A DNA stretch of 45,893 nt from Colwellia sp. E2M01 (GCF_018860585.1 NZ_JAHKPR010000086.1:1-45893); one strand, 5' to 3'. Numbered from the stretch's first letter, positions 28,179-37,308 are shown. A program made the numbers and translations. Notes: generated by a model not told the origin, from the sequence alone.

Positions 28179-29858
28179 ATGGCTCAGCCACTTCCAGATA
28201 AATTCATCATGTCGATGAATCGTGTTTCTAAAATTGTTCCACCAAAACGCACAATCCTAAAAGACATTTCATTATCATTTTTCCCTGGCGCTAAAATTGG
28301 TGTATTAGGTTTAAATGGCTCAGGTAAATCAAGCTTACTTCGTATTATGGCAGGTGTTGATACAGAATTTGAAGGTGAAGCCAAAGCATTAGCTGGTACT
28401 AATATTGGTTACTTACCGCAAGAGCCTGAATTAGACGAAACAAAAACAGTGCGTGAAATTGTTGAAGAAGCCGTATCTGAAGTTAAAAACGCCCTAGCTC
28501 GTCTTGATGAAGTGTATAACGAATATGCTGCTGAAGATGCTGACTTTGACGCACTTGCTAAAGAGCAAGGTCAATTAGAAGATATCATTAACGCTAACGA
28601 TGGTCATAACATTGATAACGTACTTGAACGTGCAGCTGATGCCTTACGTTTACCTGCTTGGGATCAACTGGTTAGCGTATTAAGTGGTGGTGAACGTCGT
28701 CGTGTTGCTCTTTGTCGTTTATTACTACAAAAACCAGACATGTTATTACTTGATGAGCCAACCAACCATTTAGATGCTGAATCAGTTGCTTGGCTAGAGC
28801 GCTTCTTACATGATTACTCGGGCACTGTTGTGGCAATTACCCATGATAGATACTTCCTTGATAACGTTGCAGGTTGGATATTGGAGCTAGATAGAGGCCA
28901 CGGTATTCCTTATGAAGGCAACTACACTAATTGGTTAGAGCAAAAAGATGCGCGTCTTGAGCAAGAAAGCAAAAGTGAAAATGCGCTACAAAAAACTATT
29001 AAGCAAGAGCTTGAATGGGTTCGTTCAAACCCGAAAGCCCGTCAATCTAAAAGCAAAGCCCGTATGGCGCGTTTTGAAGAACTTAACAGTCAAGACCATC
29101 AAAAACGTAACGAAACCAACGAGCTTTACATTCCACCTGGACCACGTTTAGGTGACAAAGTACTTGATGTAGTAAACTTAAGTAAGTCATTTGGCGATAG
29201 AATGTTAATTGATGATTTAAGCTTTAGCGTACCAAAAGGCGCTATTGTTGGAATTATCGGTGCTAACGGCGCGGGTAAATCAACCCTATTTAAAATGATG
29301 TCGGGTGCTGAAAAGCCAGATTCTGGTGAAGTTATTGTTGGTGATACGGTTAAACTTGCCAGTGTTGATCAGTTCCGTGATGACATGGATAATAGCAAAA
29401 CCGTTTATCAAGAAATTTCACAAGGCCATGACATTCTACAAATTGGTAACTTTGAAATTCCAAGCCGTGCTTATGTAAGCCGCTTTAACTTTAAAGGTAA
29501 CGACCAACAAAAGATCATTGGCGACTTATCTGGTGGTGAGCGTAACCGTGTACATTTAGCAAAACTAGTACAAACTGGCGGTAACGTATTATTACTCGAT
29601 GAGCCAACCAACGATTTAGATGTTGAAACCTTACGTGCTTTAGAAGAAGCGTTATTAGAGTTCCCTGGTTGTGCTATGGTTATCTCGCATGATCGCTGGT
29701 TCCTTGATCGTATCGCAACACACATTTTAGATTACCGTGATGAAGGCCAAATCAACTTCTACGAAGGTAACTTTACCGATTACGAAGCATGGTTGAAGAA
29801 AACCTTAGGTCCTGCAGCGGCAGAGCCAAGTAGAATAAAATACAAAAAGATTGGCTAA
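28179..29858 (+). CDS. ettA: Energy-dependent translational throttle protein EttA
   Basis: ABC-F ATPase that binds the ribosomal E site and gates entry into elongation according to energy state. I use the ATG at 28179 (AAAGG upstream), giving 559 residues, beginning MAQPLPDKFI; the frame opens 11 codons earlier. It has two ABC domains: Walker A GLNGSGKSS with signature LSGGERRRVALCR, and Walker A GANGAGKST with signature LSGGERNRVHLAK; both Walker B motifs end DEPTN. The linker around residues 250-310 (KSKARMARFEELN) is the P-site tRNA interaction motif. Length is close to E. coli EttA (555). Confidence 0.96.
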   Translation: MAQPLPDKFIMSMNRVSKIVPPKRTILKDISLSFFPGAKIGVLGLNGSGKSSLLRIMAGVDTEFEGEAKALAGTNIGYLPQEPELDETKTVREIVEEAVSEVKNALARLDEVYNEYAAEDADFDALAKEQGQLEDIINANDGHNIDNVLERAADALRLPAWDQLVSVLSGGERRRVALCRLLLQKPDMLLLDEPTNHLDAESVAWLERFLHDYSGTVVAITHDRYFLDNVAGWILELDRGHGIPYEGNYTNWLEQKDARLEQESKSENALQKTIKQELEWVRSNPKARQSKSKARMARFEELNSQDHQKRNETNELYIPPGPRLGDKVLDVVNLSKSFGDRMLIDDLSFSVPKGAIVGIIGANGAGKSTLFKMMSGAEKPDSGEVIVGDTVKLASVDQFRDDMDNSKTVYQEISQGHDILQIGNFEIPSRAYVSRFNFKGNDQQKIIGDLSGGERNRVHLAKLVQTGGNVLLLDEPTNDLDVETLRALEEALLEFPGCAMVISHDRWFLDRIATHILDYRDEGQINFYEGNFTDYEAWLKKTLGPAAAEPSRIKYKKIG

Positions 29859-29919
29859 AAGCATTTATCTCAAAATAAATAATTAATTATTTAATTAAGC
29901 TACCTTAAGAAAAATATCA

Positions 29920-29955
29920 AGCCAGTTAAGCTAATAATGTTAACTGGCTTTTTTA
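29920..29955 (+). terminator. Rho-independent terminator of ettA
   Basis: AGCCAGTTAA (29920-29929) pairs perfectly with TTAACTGGCT (29940-29949), followed by a T run. Confidence 0.9.
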
Positions 29956-30028
29956 CATCAGCAACCTTTTTACTTTTACAATAAATGTGGCTATGCTAGA
30001 GGTCACAGATAGCTAAGATGTTAATTTT

Positions 30029-30391
30029 ATGGATGATAGACGACAATTTACCCGCATTTTATTTTCAATAAAAGCCGATATTACAATAGAAGAACAGACC
30101 TACCCTGTTTCTATTCATGATATTTCACTTAATGGCGCTTTAGTTACCGCGATAAAAAGCGAGCAATCATTAAAAGGTAAAATAGGCACATTACACTTTG
30201 TATTATCAGATCAAGAATCTGAAGTAACAATGAATATCGCTGTAGTGCACGAAAAGGAAGATGAAACAGGCTTGCAATGTAACGCCATTGATATTGACAG
30301 CGTTACTCATTTGCGACGACTAATTGAGCTTAATCTTGGTGATAGCGAACAATTAAATAAAGAGCTAACTCAATTATCTCGCCTAAAATAA
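30029..30391 (+). CDS. PilZ-domain protein (candidate c-di-GMP receptor)
   Basis: A 120-residue stand-alone PilZ domain. Both parts of the c-di-GMP-binding signature are present: RRQFTR (residues 4-9) and DISLNG (31-36), matching RxxxR and [D/N]xSxxG. It would bind cyclic di-GMP in the cytoplasm and act on an unknown partner. It lies between the ettA terminator and gcvR, 56 nt before gcvR, and may share its transcript. Confidence 0.9.
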   Translation: MDDRRQFTRILFSIKADITIEEQTYPVSIHDISLNGALVTAIKSEQSLKGKIGTLHFVLSDQESEVTMNIAVVHEKEDETGLQCNAIDIDSVTHLRRLIELNLGDSEQLNKELTQLSRLK

Positions 30392-30447
30392 TCACTTGCT
30401 ATATAACTATCCTTGCTTAACCATTCTCTTGTATTGTAGGAGCTCAA

Positions 30448-30945
30448 ATGAACCATATCGTAATCTCTTGTATTGGTCCTGATAAAACAGGTCTAGTAGA
30501 CGCATTATCAAAAATAATTGCCAAACATAATGGCAATTGGCAAGTAAGTAGCTTGCATCAGTTATCAGGATTTTTCGCAGGTGTTATTGAAGTCGCTGTT
30601 ACTAAAGAGCATTGTGAGAGTTTAGTAAATGAGTTAAAAACTATTGACGGCTTAAACTGTCAAATTGAAGTGGCAAAACCTGACTTAGCCAAAACAAACT
30701 GTAACTTAGAATTAGAAATAACCGCAAACGATAGAGCGGGTATTGTCCAAGAAGTTTCCTCTGTTATTCATCATCAAAATGGTAATTTAATTAAATTAGT
30801 TTGTACCCAAGAAAGCGCTGCGCATAGCGGCCAAGACATGTTTAAAGCAAAAGTAAAAATATCTATTGATGAAAATTCAATTGATAATTTAATTGCAGCG
30901 CTTGAACAAATTGCTGATGACTTGATGGTAGATATTTCTAGGTAA
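30448..30945 (+). CDS. gcvR: ACT-domain protein, GcvR-like glycine cleavage regulator
   Basis: The 165-residue product has two ACT domains: residues 1-75 starting MNHIVISCIGPDKTGLVDALS, and about 85-165 starting LELEITANDRAGIVQEVS. This is the layout of GcvR, which antagonises GcvA control of the glycine cleavage operon. The AGGAG ribosome site is good. A terminator follows. GcvR-like paralogues are common and cannot be told apart here, so the symbol is probable rather than certain. Confidence 0.8.
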   Translation: MNHIVISCIGPDKTGLVDALSKIIAKHNGNWQVSSLHQLSGFFAGVIEVAVTKEHCESLVNELKTIDGLNCQIEVAKPDLAKTNCNLELEITANDRAGIVQEVSSVIHHQNGNLIKLVCTQESAAHSGQDMFKAKVKISIDENSIDNLIAALEQIADDLMVDISR

Positions 30946-30971
30946 GATCTATATCGGATTATTGAATATAT

Positions 30972-30996
30972 AAACGAGTCTTTGGGCTCGTTTTTT
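30972..30996 (+). terminator. Rho-independent terminator of gcvR
   Basis: AAACGAG (30972-30978) pairs with CTCGTTT (30987-30993), with a T run from 30991. Confidence 0.88.
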
Positions 30997-31061
30997 GTAG
31001 GCTAGACATTATTAAGCCGAGTTCATCAGATTAGTTAACCTCTAACTTAAAAAGTTCACAA

Positions 31062-33056
31062 TTATTCCGTGAGACTTTCCAAAAACTCTGCTGCTTTAGC
31101 AATATCTCTGCTGCGCTTCATATCAGGTAAACTTTTCAGAAAGGTTTGACCGTAAGGCTTATTCACCAATCTGTCATCGCAAATCACCATTACCCCGCGA
31201 TCCTTAACATCACGAATAAGTCGCCCTACTCCCTGCTTTAAAGCGATAACCGCTTGTGGTAATTGAATTTGGCTAAATGGCTCACCGCCTTGTCGTCTAG
31301 CATCTTCACAACGGGCTTGCAGTAATGGATCATCAGGAGAGGCAAACGGTAGTTTATCAATAATAACACAAGTGAGTTTGTCACCACGTACATCAATGCC
31401 TTCCCAAAAACTGGCTGTGGCCAGTAATACTGCGTTATCTGCTTCAATAAATTGTTCAAGTAACTTTCGTTTTGCCATTTGCCCTTGCACAAGTAATGGA
31501 TTATCAATACTCGAAGCTAATATTTCGGCCACTTGGTTCATTACTCTATAGCTAGTAAAAAGCATAAAACACGCTCCTTTACTGGCTTTAATTAACGGCT
31601 CAGCTAATTCAGCTAATTTTAAAGCGCGGTTTTTATCATTAGCTTGCGGTAAGTAGCGCGGTACAACAAGTTGTGATTGTGTTTGATAATCAAACGGGCT
31701 ATCAAGCATAAGTTGCCTAGCACCTTGTAATCCTAAGTGCTTAGAAAAGTGATCAAAACTATTATCTACCGCCAACGTTGCCGAAGTAAAAATCCAACCT
31801 GCGCCTGACTCTTTCACTACCGTATTAAATTTATCACTAACGGTTAACGGTGTTTGATGTAAAGTGACGCTGCGCGGCGTGGTTTCATACCAAAAACTCA
31901 TACCAAAAGATTCAACATTAGTCATGACTTCATATTGCGCCAGCAAGTTTACTGCGCGGTCAAAACAGTTATCTATCGCTTCGTTTCTTGAAATACACAG
32001 TTTAATCACTTGATAAAGAAAGTCTAAATCCGTTTTTAAGTTGGCAAATTTTTGTTGAAATTGTGGCTGTTTATGTTTTTCACGCCAGTTACCACGCTCA
32101 GGATCGTAATTAAATAATAACCGAAACTCTTGGCAAGTTTTCTGTAGTTTTTCAGCTGCCAGGCCAAGCTGCTTTACATCAGTCAAACTGCTTCGATGTA
32201 CTTGTAAAACATCGGTACATAAATCTACAAGTTGCTTACTAGAAAATGCTTCACCAAAATACTCGCTGGCAATATCACCTATTTGATGGGCTTCATCAAA
32301 AATCATCACTTGTGCTTTCGGAATAAGTTCACCAAAACCAGTGTCTTTCAACGCCATATCGGCAAAAAACAAATGATGGTTTACCACAATAATATCAGCG
32401 TCACTGGCTTTTTGACGCGCCCTAACTAAATGACAGCTTTCATAATTAGGACAATCTCTTGCCAAGCAATTATCCAACGTACTGGTAACAAAAGGGAAAA
32501 TAGGTGAATCTTCACTTACATTCACTAGCTCGCCAATATCACCACTTTGCGTGCCATTTGCCCACGTTTTTACTTTGACTAAATCTTGCAACATTTGTGC
32601 ATCAAGTTGACCACGGCTGTCTTGATATTGCGCTAAGCGATAATTACATAAATAATTTGCACGGCCTTTTAGTAACGCTACTTGCGCATTACTAGCTAAA
32701 GCTTTTTTAATTAATGGGATATCTTTATGAAAGAGTTGCTCTTGCAGGTTTTTAGTTCCTGTAGAAACAACAATTTTTTTAGGTACTTTAGGATTTAATG
32801 ATAAGAATGCAGGAATTAAATAGGCAAAGGTTTTGCCTGTACCTGTGCCCGCTTCAACAATCAGTGATGATTCATTTTCAATAGCATGAGCAACATCTAA
32901 TGCCATATCAGTTTGCGCTTGCCGTGGAGAAAACCCTTGAATGGCCTTTGCTAAGGCGCCACTTTCAGAAAAAGCATGGCTGACCTCATTAACGCTTTTA
33001 GTCGCACTTTGATTAGCAATGTTAGCACTTAAAGTGCCAGTTGTAATTTCAGTCAT
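31062..33056 (-). CDS. yoaA: DinG-family ATP-dependent DNA helicase YoaA
   Basis: Superfamily 2 iron-sulfur helicase (XPD/DinG group), 5'-3' polarity in known members; E. coli YoaA works with the HolC clamp-loader subunit in repair. The 664-residue product has Walker A EAGTGTGKT (68-76), cysteines in YLCNYRL and CLARDCPNYESC that fit the 4Fe-4S cluster, DEAH at 254-257, and C-terminal motifs ATASFWEGIDV and QGVGRLIRD. The N-terminus is about 25 residues longer than E. coli YoaA. It lies 48 nt after the acidic protein gene on the same strand. Confidence 0.93.
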   Translation of the reverse strand: MTEITTGTLSANIANQSATKSVNEVSHAFSESGALAKAIQGFSPRQAQTDMALDVAHAIENESSLIVEAGTGTGKTFAYLIPAFLSLNPKVPKKIVVSTGTKNLQEQLFHKDIPLIKKALASNAQVALLKGRANYLCNYRLAQYQDSRGQLDAQMLQDLVKVKTWANGTQSGDIGELVNVSEDSPIFPFVTSTLDNCLARDCPNYESCHLVRARQKASDADIIVVNHHLFFADMALKDTGFGELIPKAQVMIFDEAHQIGDIASEYFGEAFSSKQLVDLCTDVLQVHRSSLTDVKQLGLAAEKLQKTCQEFRLLFNYDPERGNWREKHKQPQFQQKFANLKTDLDFLYQVIKLCISRNEAIDNCFDRAVNLLAQYEVMTNVESFGMSFWYETTPRSVTLHQTPLTVSDKFNTVVKESGAGWIFTSATLAVDNSFDHFSKHLGLQGARQLMLDSPFDYQTQSQLVVPRYLPQANDKNRALKLAELAEPLIKASKGACFMLFTSYRVMNQVAEILASSIDNPLLVQGQMAKRKLLEQFIEADNAVLLATASFWEGIDVRGDKLTCVIIDKLPFASPDDPLLQARCEDARRQGGEPFSQIQLPQAVIALKQGVGRLIRDVKDRGVMVICDDRLVNKPYGQTFLKSLPDMKRSRDIAKAAEFLESLTE

Positions 33057-33104
33057 GTAAGACGGGAAAGAAAAAATGATATGGTGAGTATACTTAACTA
33101 CGGC

Positions 33105-33494
33105 TTAAGCATAAAGATCTAAGTGCTTAGTGTCATCATCCTCATCTTCATTATTTTTTTCAATATTCACTTCACTACCATGTTTTTCATAGGTTATTTC
33201 TTCAATACTATGAGTCTCAGTAATGTTGTGATTATCAACCTGTTCTTCGCTATTTTCGTCATGAGATTCATTAACCTCATCGTTTATCTTATTCGGCTCT
33301 TTGAGTGACCGTTCCCTTTTCTGCTGATGTTCTTTATCTTCACTTTTTAAATAATACTTATGATTTTCAAGGTGATCAGAATCTTGACTCAACTTACTGC
33401 TAGCCGACTCTTTAAGTAATGCTTTCACTTTAAAGTCCGTTGGTTTAATGGGGCGCTGCACTACTTGCGCCAATTGCGTGGTAAAAATATCCAT
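33105..33494 (-). CDS. Small acidic disordered protein upstream of yoaA
   Basis: The 129-residue product has an ordered-looking N-terminus (MDIFTTQLAQVVQRPIKPTD), a long low-complexity middle rich in Glu, Asp, Asn, Lys and His, and a short end motif HLDLYA after a DEDDD run. It is not a recognised family. The pattern of a constrained head and tail joined by a charged variable linker suggests a two-ended adaptor. It is the first gene of a probable two-gene unit with yoaA, so a role near DNA repair or replication is possible; this is inference. Confidence 0.65.
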   Translation of the reverse strand: MDIFTTQLAQVVQRPIKPTDFKVKALLKESASSKLSQDSDHLENHKYYLKSEDKEHQQKRERSLKEPNKINDEVNESHDENSEEQVDNHNITETHSIEEITYEKHGSEVNIEKNNEDEDDDTKHLDLYA

Positions 33495-33789
33495 TAGCCC
33501 TCCTCATCCTAGGTTACTATTTAGTTAATGATAAAAAAGTGTTTATACTCTATTTATAACCTGTTATCGGCAATATAACTATAAACTTGAAACAAGGCCA
33601 ATATCTTTGATTTAAGTATATTTACTGACTTTATCGTTAATAATATGGGCATTAATTACGATACCGCTAAAACAAAAAAAATTGTCAACATCATATTTTT
33701 CACCCGCTAGAGTTGAAATAACTATCTCTTTATATTCACTATTTATTTTAGTAGACTCCTGCTCCTAATAACAAAAGGAACACTTAGAA

Positions 33790-34350
33790 ATGGACACTTC
33801 AGTATTATTAATAAATGTCATGTTATATTTATTTTTGCCTCTGTGGGGAATTGCTGGTTTTGCTGATTGGTGCTGCCACCGCGCTACAAAAATTGAGGAA
33901 AATACAGGTATTAAAGAATCATTAATGCATTCATTGATGGGACTACAAATGGGGGTTCCTATTGTGTTGTGCCTAGTATTTAATGTGAATGTGCTCATTT
34001 TATTGATTTGTATTATCACCTGGATTTCACATGAGGTTGTTGCTCACTGTGATGTGCGATACGCCACACCACTGCGTAAAATATCTATCTGGGAAATGCA
34101 CGCCCATACTTACTTAGGCTCTTTGCCTTTGTACATGCTAACGTCAATTATTATTGTTAATTGGGACCATTTTTTACAGCTCATTACTTTTGACTGGGCT
34201 GGTAACATGTCACTTACTTTACTTGATGAGCCACATGCAACACCAGGGTACCTAACGTATTATTTACTCTTCATGGCGGTACTATGTATATTCCCTTACA
34301 CAGAAGAAAATATACGTTGCTTAAAAGCTTATTTAAAAAAAGGAAAGTAA
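33790..34350 (+). CDS. Histidine-rich four-segment membrane protein, possible metalloenzyme
   Basis: The 186-residue protein has about four membrane segments (5-23, 52-78, 108-124, 155-170). Acidic and histidine residues recur in spaced motifs: D26-x3-H30, E43-x3-H47, H81-E-x3-H86-x-D88, and E102-x-H104-x-H106. This spacing recalls the His boxes of membrane diiron hydroxylases and desaturases, but the exact motifs are not theirs and I do not recognise a named family. An AGGA lies about 10 nt before the ATG. The stop abuts the GTG start of the next gene, so the operon is tightly coupled. Function is inferred as lipid-linked oxidation. Confidence 0.75.
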   Translation: MDTSVLLINVMLYLFLPLWGIAGFADWCCHRATKIEENTGIKESLMHSLMGLQMGVPIVLCLVFNVNVLILLICIITWISHEVVAHCDVRYATPLRKISIWEMHAHTYLGSLPLYMLTSIIIVNWDHFLQLITFDWAGNMSLTLLDEPHATPGYLTYYLLFMAVLCIFPYTEENIRCLKAYLKKGK

Positions 34351-35460
34351 GTGGACGTTTATATCAATAGTACTGGTCATTTTTTACCCGGAAAAGCCAT
34401 TAATAATGACGAAATTGAAGAGGTTTTAGGGTTAATTCATGGTAAAAAAAGTCGATTAAAAAAGAAAATTCTTCAATCTAATGGCATTTTACATCGTCAT
34501 TATGCCATTAACACTGCACAAGAAACTGTAATATCAAATAGTGAAATGGCTGCCAATGCGGGTCGTAACTGTATCGACAACAGCTATCTTTCTAGCAATA
34601 AAATAAAAATGTTAAGTTGTGCAACTAGCCAAGGTGATAACGTTTTACCCGGTTTTGGTAGTATGGTTCAGGCCGCTTTAAACATTTCTGAAATAGAGCT
34701 AAGTACCAGCCATGGTATTTGCTCAAGCAGTATGATGGCACTTAAAACCGCTTTCAATGCAATAAAATGTGACGATCACGATAATGCTCTCGTGGTTGCT
34801 AGTGAGCTAACCTCTCGGTTATTTAAACATACGCGATATGAGCAGGTTGAAAATAACGACGTTGATTTTAATGCTGAGTTTTTACGTTGGATGTTATCAG
34901 ATGGCGCTGGCGCTCTATTGTTAGAAAACCAATCTAGACCAACAGGTAAAAGCCTGAAAATTGATTGGATAAAAAGTTTCTCACATGCCAATGCTTTTCC
35001 TGTGTGTATGTCTGTTGGTCAAGCCAAAGATGAAGATCACAAAACTTGGCAAGATTATGCAACCTATAGCGAAGCAGAAAGAGCTGGTGCTTTATTATTA
35101 CGCCAAGATGTTAGGTTGTTAGACAACATCGTTGCTGTTGGCGTACAAGGTTTCTTAAAGTTAATATCCCAAAAACATGTTGATACCGATAAAATTGATC
35201 ATGTACTTTGTCATTTTTCGTCTAAATATTTTAAAAGTAAAATATTCGACATGCTAGAAACTGCAGGCGCGAGTATTCCTGAAGAAAAATGGTACACCAA
35301 CTTATATCAACGCGGTAATACCGGTTGCGCCTCTATATTCATCATGTTGGATGAGTTTATCAACACACATGATTTAAAAGTTGGCGAAACTATTTTTTGT
35401 ATGGTGCCTGAAAGTGGCCGATTTAACTGTGCTTATATGCATTTAACTGTTGCGGAGTAA
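34351..35460 (+). CDS. KAS III-like beta-ketoacyl-ACP synthase
   Basis: A 369-residue thiolase-fold condensing enzyme starting at GTG directly after the previous stop, with AGGA 5 nt upstream. The FabH-type catalytic triad is intact: Cys124 in GICSSSMMA, His288 in LCHFSS and Asn323 in GNTG. It differs from housekeeping FabH in length and sequence, and it is not with fab genes, so it is probably a pathway enzyme that joins or transfers an acyl group. Substrate is unknown. It sits between a histidine-rich membrane protein and a diiron-oxidase-like protein. Confidence 0.88.
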   Translation: MDVYINSTGHFLPGKAINNDEIEEVLGLIHGKKSRLKKKILQSNGILHRHYAINTAQETVISNSEMAANAGRNCIDNSYLSSNKIKMLSCATSQGDNVLPGFGSMVQAALNISEIELSTSHGICSSSMMALKTAFNAIKCDDHDNALVVASELTSRLFKHTRYEQVENNDVDFNAEFLRWMLSDGAGALLLENQSRPTGKSLKIDWIKSFSHANAFPVCMSVGQAKDEDHKTWQDYATYSEAERAGALLLRQDVRLLDNIVAVGVQGFLKLISQKHVDTDKIDHVLCHFSSKYFKSKIFDMLETAGASIPEEKWYTNLYQRGNTGCASIFIMLDEFINTHDLKVGETIFCMVPESGRFNCAYMHLTVAE

Positions 35461-35466
35461 TTTTAC

Positions 35467-36153
35467 ATGGAAAATAAAGTACTAACCCCTTTAGGTCAGG
35501 AATGTTTACAGTCATTATTAAAAATCTGGTTAGATTTTGATTTCTCACTTAATAATGTTCCAGTCGTAAAACGACTAGAGCAAGGCAGATTAAGCCTTGA
35601 AGACTATCAAACATTGCTACTTAATTTACGCCAGCAGGTTATTGAAGGATCACGTTGGATAAGCCGAAGCGCCTCAAGTTTTGATAGAGATTACAGCGAC
35701 ATTAGATCAATAGTTATTGGTCATGCAAGCGAAGAACATAGAGATTACTTACTGTTAGAGCAAGATTATGTCGCTACTGGCGGTAACGTTGAAGACATAC
35801 AATCGGCCAAGAAAAACATGGGCTCTGAAGCATTACATGGTTTTTTAATGTATCGCGCCAGCCAACCTAACCCGATTGATTTAATAGGCGCCATGTGGAT
35901 CATTGAAGGCTTAGGCAATAAAATGGCGTTAAAATGGTCTAAGTGCATTAATGAGCAATTTACCTTTGATCAATCAGCAACCTCATTCATGGATTATCAC
36001 GGTGAAAATGACGAGCATCATTTAGCAGAGCTGTATAAGTTAATAGACCGCGTGGCTACTTCAGAGAAAAATATTGAAAATATTACTCGCACAGCCAAAG
36101 TAGTCGCTAAATTATATAAATTACAATTAGAAGAGGTGGATAATGACGAGTAA
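35467..36153 (+). CDS. Haem-oxygenase-like diiron oxidase (iron-containing redox enzyme family)
   Basis: The 228-residue all-helical protein has the spacing of haem-oxygenase-like diiron oxidases: Glu60 in EGSRW, the H86-x2-E89-E90-H91 cluster, Glu147 in IIEGLG, and H178-x3-D182-x2-H185 near the C-terminus. Known members (UndA, SznF, CADD, BesC) use O2 on fatty acids, amines or amino acids. The nearest recognisable relatives are annotated as iron-containing redox enzymes. TenA-type thiaminase shares the fold but lacks this full acid/His set. The gene is 6 nt after the KAS gene and overlaps the next by 11 nt. Reaction unknown. Confidence 0.78.
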   Translation: MENKVLTPLGQECLQSLLKIWLDFDFSLNNVPVVKRLEQGRLSLEDYQTLLLNLRQQVIEGSRWISRSASSFDRDYSDIRSIVIGHASEEHRDYLLLEQDYVATGGNVEDIQSAKKNMGSEALHGFLMYRASQPNPIDLIGAMWIIEGLGNKMALKWSKCINEQFTFDQSATSFMDYHGENDEHHLAELYKLIDRVATSEKNIENITRTAKVVAKLYKLQLEEVDNDE

Positions 36154-36982
36154 ACTGCCGAGTAAGTATTTACAAGCAATACGTCATGATGATTCACTGC
36201 CAATAGAGGAAGAAGCCGTTAACTTGTGGTTGAAAGATCTTGATAATAGTTTTCGCTGGGTATTAAGACCAATACTACAATTATTTTTTGCGGCATTGCT
36301 GCATATTGTGTGGTTTATAAAACGTTTACCACTACCACAATTTAGTGCTCATCAATTTCTACAGAAAACCATTTGCTGGTTTTGTACCCACTTTGTTTCA
36401 CCTGAAGCGAATTTTTTGATATTAAGACACTTTGCCACTGAATCAAATATCCTCAATTTTTTAGCTGAAAACACAGACAACGACCACAGAGTCAATCTCT
36501 ACCCTAAAACCATTAACGATATGTTAAGTAATACCTTTGTGAATCATGATGAAGAATTATTTGAATGTTTTATACAGTTAGGTAAAAGCAATACAAATGA
36601 TAGCCAAGCTGAACAGTTACACTGGTCTAGTTGGCAAGCTATTAAGATGGATGAGTTTTCAATAGAAAGAAAAAAAACACAAATACTCGACTTTGAAACA
36701 TCACACGCCCTATTTATGTGTTTATTTTGTTTTTTATTGAAAAGAGATGAATATCGAGACGCTATCAACGGTTTTAATTTAGATCAGTCTATTGCCATAA
36801 GGATCGGTCGTATTATTGGCGAACCAAACCTTTCCGAATATGCTTACAATAAATACCCTCAATACTTGCTAGGTCCTTGGAACTTAGGACAACGGTTTTT
36901 AATGCACGGTTTTTTCACTGAACATTTATATGCAAAATTAGAGCAATTAAGGCTTAATGAACTGTCAAAAACAACTAAATAA
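36143..36982 (+). CDS. Unrecognised protein, last gene of the KAS/diiron cluster
   Basis: The 279-residue product has a hydrophobic stretch at about 42-62 (RPILQLFFAALLHIVWFIKR) that may anchor it to the membrane, and a mainly helical remainder with aromatic-rich segments (LGPWNLGQRFLMHGFF near the C-terminus). I do not recognise its family. Its ATG overlaps the diiron-oxidase stop by 11 nt, with GAGGTGG as ribosome site, so it belongs to the same operon. It might help the soluble enzymes reach a membrane lipid. No terminator is obvious after it. Confidence 0.7.
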   Translation: MTSKLPSKYLQAIRHDDSLPIEEEAVNLWLKDLDNSFRWVLRPILQLFFAALLHIVWFIKRLPLPQFSAHQFLQKTICWFCTHFVSPEANFLILRHFATESNILNFLAENTDNDHRVNLYPKTINDMLSNTFVNHDEELFECFIQLGKSNTNDSQAEQLHWSSWQAIKMDEFSIERKKTQILDFETSHALFMCLFCFLLKRDEYRDAINGFNLDQSIAIRIGRIIGEPNLSEYAYNKYPQYLLGPWNLGQRFLMHGFFTEHLYAKLEQLRLNELSKTTK

Positions 36983-37260
36983 TAGTATTAATCTCTCATT
37001 ATTTTAATTTTTCAACACATAAATTTAGAGTAATAACTTAAAGTAATTTAGATATAACAAATAGCAATAAAGAATGTTTATTTATTGCTTGCAGAGAGTA
37101 AAATTTAACAGTAGTGTATTTGTCATTGCAGCAAGATATTTACCTTAAACATAAGTAAATCACTTGTTATTAAAACAAATTACTTTTAGCACTGATAATT
37201 TAAAACTAAATAGTATAAAATATCAGTAATTGAATGACTCACTACTAGAGACTTTTGAAA
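36983..37260 (+). promoter_or_regulatory. Upstream region of the histidine operon
   Basis: The 278-bp AT-rich gap after the KAS/diiron cluster should hold the his promoter. TATAAA at 37214-37219 is a possible -10, about 42 nt before the leader ATG, but no good -35 sits 17 nt upstream. No gene is seen. Confidence 0.35.
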
Positions 37261-37308
37261 ATGAACATTAACCTGAATCGACATCATCACCACCATCATC
37301 GCAACTAG
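37261..37308 (+). CDS. hisL: his operon leader peptide (six consecutive His codons)
   Basis: A 15-residue peptide, MNINLNR followed by six histidines and RN, ending in TAG. Runs of His codons in a leader let charged tRNA-His level set ribosome position and so choose between terminator and antiterminator. It lies 217 nt before hisG, with a strong terminator between them. It is too short for ordinary gene callers. Confidence 0.95.
   Translation: MNINLNRHHHHHHRN

Noticed and set aside
35467-36153. TenA-type thiaminase
   Set aside because: The fold is shared, but the full Glu/His/Asp set and the KAS context fit a diiron oxidase better; no thiamine genes are nearby.
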